Source: Micromonospora_J zhanjiangensis (GTDB lineage: Bacteria > Actinomycetota > Actinomycetes > Mycobacteriales > Micromonosporaceae). From it: a stretch of DNA of 64,000 nucleotides. Shown piece after piece: positions 59,364 to 64,000 of the stretch; positions within the stretch are counted from its first letter, which is position 1, and the number at the start of each line of letters is the position of its first letter. The stretch spans positions 1 to 64,000 of the forward strand of contig NZ_JBHSBN010000014.1 in assembly GCF_042650605.1 (NCBI RefSeq), written 5' to 3'. The notes beneath the pieces were generated by a model. It searched no databases. It worked only from the letters and a program-made list of their open reading frames with translations, and was not told where the DNA came from. Both the position numbers and the translations under genes were made by a program.

Positions 59364-61601
59364 TCAGCGGAGGGTGGCGAGTCTGGCCTCGACCGGGTTC
59401 GGGTCGGCCTCGCGCAGCGAGCCGAGAATGTCCAGCGCTCGTTGCCAGGTCAGCCGGGCCGAGGCGGGATCGCCGGAGGCGAGGTGGGCGTCGCCGAGGC
59501 TGGCCAACGCGTCGGCCTCCAACCGTCGGTCACCGATCTCGTGGCGGAGCCGTACCGCGTTCTCGTAGCAGGCGACGGCCCGCGACGACGCGCCGAGCCG
59601 GAGGTGGGCGTGCCCGAGGCTGCCCCAGGTGACCGCCTGGCCCAGCAGGTTGTCGGCCGACGTGAACAACTCCAGGGCCTGTTCGCAGGCCCCGATCGCG
59701 GCCTGCTGGTCGCCGAGTTGCGCGCACGACCAGCCGACCGCGTTGAGCGCGAAGGCCCGGCCGTTCACGTGCCCGGCCGCGGCGTGCAGGCGCAGCGCCT
59801 CCCGGGCGTGCCGGAGCGCCTGCCGGTGCTGGCTGTTCCGGTCGCAGAGCCAGCCGAGGTTGAGTTCGACCCGGGCCTGCCCGGCGAGGTCGCCGAGGTG
59901 GCGGTACCGGTCGGCGGCCGCCTCCAGATGGTGCCGCGCGTCGGCGTACCGGTCGAGCGAGATGTCGGCGAAGGCGAGCGTCCCGTGGGCGTACGCCTCG
60001 GCCCGGGGGTCGGCCAGCCGACCGGCCGCCGCCAGCGCCGTCCGCAGGCTGTCGGTCCAGTCCTGCCAGTAACCGCACCGGTTGAGGTACGTGGTGATCG
60101 TCCAGGCCAGGTGGCAGGCGTGCCGGTCGAAGCCGTGGTCGACGGCCAGCCGCAGGGCCGACAACAGCACCGGATACTCGTCGGTGAACCAGCCCACGGC
60201 CCGACCCCGGTCGGCCAGGGCGATCGGCGCGACCCCGGGCCCCGGCGGGTCCACCGGCAGCCGGTCCCGCTGCGGGTAGAGCAGTTCGTCCGCGGCGTAC
60301 GCGACGGACAGGTAGTGGTCGAGCAACCGGGAGCGGGCCGCCTGCCGGTCCGCCTCGCTGTCCCGCGCCGACGCCAGTTCGGTCGCGTACGCCCGCAGCA
60401 GGTCGTGGCAGGTGTACCGGCCGGGGCGGTGCTCGGTGAGCAGGTGCGCCCGGGCCAGCCCGGCCAGCTGACGGCGCGCCTGGGCGGGTGTGCCACCGGC
60501 GAGGCTGGCTGCCGCCGGGACGGCGAGGTCCGGTCCCGGGTGCACGCTCAGCAGCCGGAACAGCCGGGCGGTGGACGCGTCGAGGAGGCGGTACGACCAC
60601 GACATGACCCGTCGCAGGTCGGTGACGGCTTCGCCGCCGTCGAAGGCGTCCAGCCGGCCGATCGCCGGACTTAGGTCTGCGGCCAGGTCGGCCAGCGGGA
60701 ACCGGTTCTGGATGGCGGCCCGGGCGGCCACCACGGACAGCGCCAGCGGCAGCCCGGCCGACGCGCCGACGATGGTGTCGGCGGCCGCCGGCTCGGCCGC
60801 CACCCGGTGGACGCCGAGGCGTCGGGCCAGCAACTCGTGGGACTCGGCCGGTGACAGCACGTCCAGGGTGATCGGGTGCGCACCGTCCACACTGACCAGC
60901 CCGGCTAGTTGGTCGCGGCTGGTGACGAGGACGAGGCAGCCCGGCGCGCCCGGCATCAGCGGGCGGACCTGACCGGCGTTGGCGGCGTTGTCCAGGACGA
61001 TCAGCATCCGTCGCCGGCCCAGCAGGCTCCGGAACCGGGCCACCTGCTCGTCCAGTGTGGTCGGGGGACGGTCGCCCGGCCCGGCCATCGCGTTGACGAA
61101 CCCGGCGAGCGCCGTGCTCGGGCTGACCGGCGTACCGCCGGGATCGAAGCCACGCAGGTTGACGTAGAGCTGGCCGTCGGGGAAGCGTCGGGCGACCCGG
61201 TGCGCCCAGTGCACGGCGAGCGCGGTCTTGCCCACCCCGGCCGTGCCGGACACGGTGACCAGGGTCATCGCGGTGGGCTGGTCCGCGGCCAGGGTCAGGA
61301 TCTCGTCGAGCCGGGCCAACGCGTCGGCCCGGCCGACGAAGCCGAAGGCGGCCGCGGGTAGCTGCGCGGGCGCACCGTCGGCGCCGGTGCTGCCCGGCGG
61401 GCCGGCGAGGAACCGGTCGCGCTCCGGCCCGACCAGGGCGAAGGCGTCGGCCAGCAGCCGCATGGTCGCCGGTCGCGGCCGCGCGACGCGGCCCGACTCC
61501 AGGTCCCGGATGTGCCGGACCGACAGTCCCGTCCTCGCGGCCAGTTCCTCCTGGGTCAGCCCACCCCGCCGTCGATGCCCCCGTACCACCTCCCCGAACA
61601 C
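59364..61601 (-). CDS. AfsR/XRE-type regulator with NB-ARC ATPase and TPR repeats
   Basis: 745 residues. XRE helix-turn-helix at 1-60 (GGLTQEELAARTGLSVRHIRDLESGRVARP), NB-ARC/STAND ATPase at about 90-350 (VSGTAGVGKTALAVHWAH; RRMLIVLDNAANAGQVRPLMPG; CLVLVTSRDQLAGL), and C-terminal TPRs (AEAYAHGTLAFADISLDRYADARHHLEAA; FALNAVGWSCAQLGDQQAAIGACEQALEL). GTG 61601 is preferred; a TTG at 61637 is in frame. A TACGGT box just upstream of GTG suggests a leaderless transcript. Target genes are unknown. Confidence 0.88.
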   Translation of the reverse strand: MFGEVVRGHRRRGGLTQEELAARTGLSVRHIRDLESGRVARPRPATMRLLADAFALVGPERDRFLAGPPGSTGADGAPAQLPAAAFGFVGRADALARLDEILTLAADQPTAMTLVTVSGTAGVGKTALAVHWAHRVARRFPDGQLYVNLRGFDPGGTPVSPSTALAGFVNAMAGPGDRPPTTLDEQVARFRSLLGRRRMLIVLDNAANAGQVRPLMPGAPGCLVLVTSRDQLAGLVSVDGAHPITLDVLSPAESHELLARRLGVHRVAAEPAAADTIVGASAGLPLALSVVAARAAIQNRFPLADLAADLSPAIGRLDAFDGGEAVTDLRRVMSWSYRLLDASTARLFRLLSVHPGPDLAVPAAASLAGGTPAQARRQLAGLARAHLLTEHRPGRYTCHDLLRAYATELASARDSEADRQAARSRLLDHYLSVAYAADELLYPQRDRLPVDPPGPGVAPIALADRGRAVGWFTDEYPVLLSALRLAVDHGFDRHACHLAWTITTYLNRCGYWQDWTDSLRTALAAAGRLADPRAEAYAHGTLAFADISLDRYADARHHLEAAADRYRHLGDLAGQARVELNLGWLCDRNSQHRQALRHAREALRLHAAAGHVNGRAFALNAVGWSCAQLGDQQAAIGACEQALELFTSADNLLGQAVTWGSLGHAHLRLGASSRAVACYENAVRLRHEIGDRRLEADALASLGDAHLASGDPASARLTWQRALDILGSLREADPNPVEARLATLR

Positions 61602-61649
61602 GCAAAGACCGTAACGACAGGGAATCGACGGGGACAATCGGTCAGCCGG

Positions 61650-62936
61650 TCAGACGAAGTACCGGAGCCAGACGTACAGCCAGGCGATCAGGCAGCTCAT
61701 GATCGTGACGATGATTCCGTAGCGGGTGAACTGCCAGAACGAGATTCGATGCCCGGTCCGGGCGGCGATGCCGATGGCCACCACGTTGGCGCTGGCGGCG
61801 ACCGCCGTACCGTTGCCGCCGAAGTCGGCACCGAGGGCGAAGGCCCACCAGAGCGCCTGCCCGGTGCCCGGGTCCGGTGCCTGGGCCACCAGCCCTTCGA
61901 CCACCGGGGTCATGGTGGCGACGTACGGGATGTTGTCGAAGAACGCCCCCAGCACCGCCGAGCCGAACAGCAGCGCCGTCGCCGCGCCGAAGAAGTTGCC
62001 GTCCACCTGCCCGATGACCCACTCGCCGAACGTGTTGATCACACCGGTGTGCACCAGGCCGGCGACCATCACGAACAGACCCACGAAGAACACCAGGGTG
62101 GGCCACTCCACCTCCTGGAGCACCTCCGAGACGTCCATCCTGGACACCAGCAGCATCACCCCGGCACCGACCATCGCCACCACCGACGGGTCGACGTGCA
62201 GCACGGAGTGCAGCGAGAAGCCGACGATCACCAGGCCGAGCACGACCAGGCAGCGGGCGAGCAACCGACCGTCGGTGACGGCCCGCCGTTCCTGCAACGC
62301 GAGTACGGCGTCGACGTGCTCGGGGTTGTAGCGGAAGGACTTGCGGAACAGCACCCGGGTCAGCAGCACGAAGGCCACGAAGATCACCACGACGATCGGG
62401 GCCATGTGCACCAGGAAGTCGGTGAAGGTCAGCCCGGCGCGGGCGCCGATGATGATGTTCGGCGGGTCGCCGATCAGGGTCGCGGCGCCGCCGATGTTGG
62501 AGGCCAGGATCTCGGCGATCAGGTACGGCTGGGCCGGGATGTGCAGCCGGTTGCAGACGACCACGGTGACCGGGGCGACCAGCATGATCGTGGTGACGTT
62601 GTCCAGGAACGGCGAGGCGACGGCGGTGATCAGCATCAGCATCACCATCAACCGGTACGGCCGGCCGGACGACTTCTTCGCGGCCCAGATCGCGATGTAG
62701 TCGAACAGGCCGGTCTGCTTGAGCACCCCGACGATGATCATCATCCCGAGCAGCAGGAAGATGACCCGCCAGTCGATGCCCGCGTGCTCGGAGAAGTAGA
62801 CCTCGGCACCGGGTGCGAAGCCGAACACCAGCATCACCGCAGCGGCGACCAGCACCACCTTGACCTTGTCGACCTTCTCGGTGGCGATGAAGAAGAACGC
62901 GACTACGAAGACGACGAGCGCCGCGATCGCGCTCAC
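61650..62936 (-). CDS. ArsB/NhaD-family ion transporter
   Basis: 428 residues, about 11-12 helices, in two inverted halves with re-entrant motifs (ASPFLDNVTTIMLVAPV with ASNIGGAATLIGDPPNIIIG; GAFFDNIPYVATMTPVVEG with ADFGGNGTAVAASANVVAIG). The paired Asn/Asp hairpin motifs are typical of the IT superfamily (ArsB, NhaD, SLC13). Substrate could be Na+/H+, arsenite or a dicarboxylate. The neighbouring CBS-domain and KhtT-like genes favour cation handling. GTG start at 62936. Confidence 0.87.
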   Translation of the reverse strand: MSAIAALVVFVVAFFFIATEKVDKVKVVLVAAAVMLVFGFAPGAEVYFSEHAGIDWRVIFLLLGMMIIVGVLKQTGLFDYIAIWAAKKSSGRPYRLMVMLMLITAVASPFLDNVTTIMLVAPVTVVVCNRLHIPAQPYLIAEILASNIGGAATLIGDPPNIIIGARAGLTFTDFLVHMAPIVVVIFVAFVLLTRVLFRKSFRYNPEHVDAVLALQERRAVTDGRLLARCLVVLGLVIVGFSLHSVLHVDPSVVAMVGAGVMLLVSRMDVSEVLQEVEWPTLVFFVGLFVMVAGLVHTGVINTFGEWVIGQVDGNFFGAATALLFGSAVLGAFFDNIPYVATMTPVVEGLVAQAPDPGTGQALWWAFALGADFGGNGTAVAASANVVAIGIAARTGHRISFWQFTRYGIIVTIMSCLIAWLYVWLRYFV

Positions 62937-63096
62937 CGGTCGTACCCCGGTGGCGGCGGGACCGCGACGGGCCCGGCAGCCGACCGGCGGCCGGACCCGC
63001 CGCGGAGGGCGGTCTTCGGGGTACGATCGGCGGCACCGTCAGGTCGACCCGAGGTGCCGGGCTCAGCCCGGCGCGCCGGGGTCGCGCGGGCCGGGA

Positions 63097-63555
63097 TCAG
63101 ACCTCCGGGTCGGCCACCGCGTACTCGGCGAGGACCCGGTCCAGGGTGATCGCCCCGACCAGTACGTTGGCGTGGTCGACCACCGCCACCAGCGGGCTGC
63201 GGTGCCGGGCCATCAGGGCGGCCACCTCCAGCAGCGTGCCGTCCAGGCCGACCGTGGTCACCCGCGGCGGTTCCCGCAGCAGGCAGTCGCCCACGGTCAG
63301 GTTGCCCACCTCCTCCCAGAAGAGGTCGGCGTGCGCCTCGTCGATGGCCCGGGCCAGCACCGGGTCCTCTCGGTAGCTGCCGGGCACCGCCATCCGGAGC
63401 ACCTGCGTGCCGGGCAGCACGGTCCGGGGCCGGCCGAGGTCGTCCACGACGATCATCCCCGGCAGCCGGCGCAGGGCCATCAACCGGACCGCCCGGGCGA
63501 CGGAGTCCCGGACGGTCACCGTCGGTACTGCCACAGCGATCTGCCGCGCCTGCAT
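63097..63555 (-). CDS. CBS-pair protein
   Basis: 152 residues made of two CBS motifs: MQARQIAVAVPTVTVRDSVARAVRLMALRRLPGMIVVDDLG and DCLLREPPRVTTVGLDGTLLEVAALMARHRSPLVAVVDHANVLVGAITLDRVL. Such pairs bind adenine nucleotides and gate transporters or enzymes. ATG at 63555 follows GGAGAGCTGGTGGC. It lies upstream of the ArsB/NhaD transporter on the same strand with a 160-bp gap and may regulate it. Confidence 0.88.
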   Translation of the reverse strand: MQARQIAVAVPTVTVRDSVARAVRLMALRRLPGMIVVDDLGRPRTVLPGTQVLRMAVPGSYREDPVLARAIDEAHADLFWEEVGNLTVGDCLLREPPRVTTVGLDGTLLEVAALMARHRSPLVAVVDHANVLVGAITLDRVLAEYAVADPEV

Positions 63556-63708
63556 GCCACCAGCTCTCCGGGCGCGGGTCGGCGTCGGCCGGCGCGCCGC
63601 AACGGTTGGATCGGAGGACGTTGTCCACAAGGTGACCTCCCGATGACAAACAGCCGGCCCGCCGGCCGGGGATTCGGCCGGTGTCCCGGCAGCTCCGGGG
63701 TGTCCCGG

Positions 63709-63981
63709 TCACGCGGTCCCGCCGTGCAGCTCGACGAGGCGACGTTCCAGGGTGGCGAGCCGGTCGGCGATCGGGGCGCTGTGCAGCACCTCGGCCACGT
63801 GGTCGGCCTCGTCGTGCTCCAACGCGATCCGGTCCACCGGCAGGTCCGGGTCTTCCTTACCGTACAGCAGCAGCGACCGCTGACCGGTCCGGTCCAGCAG
63901 TACGCCAAAACGTTGCCCGCCCCGGGTCAGGAAGTGGTGCACGACGCCGATCCCGGGAACGGTGGTCCGGGTGCTGTCCAC
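63709..63981 (-). CDS. KhtT-like N-terminal domain protein (antiporter regulatory subunit), short form
   Basis: 90 residues: STRTTVPGIGVVHHFLTRGGQRFGVLLDRTGQRSLLLYGKEDPD and ALEHDEADHVAEVLHSAPIADRLATLERRL. This is the N-terminal part of regulators of K+/H+ antiporters; the usual C-terminal RCK_C ligand domain (about 70 residues) is absent. GTG 63981 follows GAGGAGG. It may be a stand-alone partner of the ArsB/NhaD transporter or a truncated relic. Confidence 0.75.
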   Translation of the reverse strand: MDSTRTTVPGIGVVHHFLTRGGQRFGVLLDRTGQRSLLLYGKEDPDLPVDRIALEHDEADHVAEVLHSAPIADRLATLERRLVELHGGTA

Positions 63982-64000
63982 TGGGTCCTCCTCGGGTGGG

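Overview
The window is high-GC DNA with strong third-position G/C bias, frequent GTG starts, many 4-nt ATGA/GTGA gene overlaps, a SARP/AfsR-type regulator, LacI/ABC sugar operons and a rifampin-associated element. This points to an actinomycete, most likely a member of Micromonosporaceae (family-level placement is inference). No rRNA, tRNA or CRISPR array was seen.

Layout. (1) 1-13 kb: mixed accessory and housekeeping genes. These are an edge-truncated GH62 arabinofuranosidase with a LacI-type operator, a secreted trypsin-like protease, a VOC protein, a fused ArsR-SRPBCC regulator divergent from an MFS pump, an IS200/IS605 right end with a TnpB tail, a MerR regulator, a tannase-like protein lacking part of its catalytic triad, a GNAT enzyme, a quinone oxidoreductase with a DUF2306 protein, and a NarL-type two-component pair. 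(2) 12.5-44 kb: a complete-looking extracellular/cytoplasmic contractile injection system (eCIS). It has a LuxR regulator, a PD40/VWA protein, a DUF4255 cap protein, an AAA+ ATPase, sheath, two tubes, LysM hub, VgrG-like spike, PAAR tip, gp25 and gp47 baseplate proteins, a tail protein, a membrane zinc-ribbon protein and a SARP-ATPase regulator. Between ATPase and sheath lies a cargo cassette: a DUF4157 metallopeptidase-like protein, a 1263-residue protein ending in a deaminase-type toxin domain (HAE and CxxC), an abutting SUKH-like candidate immunity protein, a WD40 remnant and a WD40 lipoprotein, closed by a strong hairpin. (3) 44.7-47.5 kb: rifampin phosphotransferase with its RAE palindrome. 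(4) 47.5-50.3 kb: an arsenic island, arsR-aquaporin-arsN-arsC divergent from arsI. (5) 50.3-58.6 kb: a LacI-controlled L-arabinofuranoside cluster (RICIN glycosidase, LacI with an apparent CTG start, sugar ABC transporter, GH127). (6) 58.7-64 kb: a peptidoglycan-binding-fold secreted protein, an AfsR-like NB-ARC/TPR regulator, an ArsB/NhaD transporter, a CBS protein and a KhtT-like fragment.

How genes work together. The eCIS genes run almost continuously on the + strand from 14.0 to 41.3 kb. The toxin and its putative antidote are embedded in the locus, and short motifs (LQxxxGNxAV at the same residue position in two proteins; recurrent VQR in three) link the cargo genes to the structural operon. 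The LacI gene sits between two promoters of near-identical architecture carrying GGnAAnCGnTTnCC operators, so the glycosidase and the transporter-GH127 operon form one small regulon.
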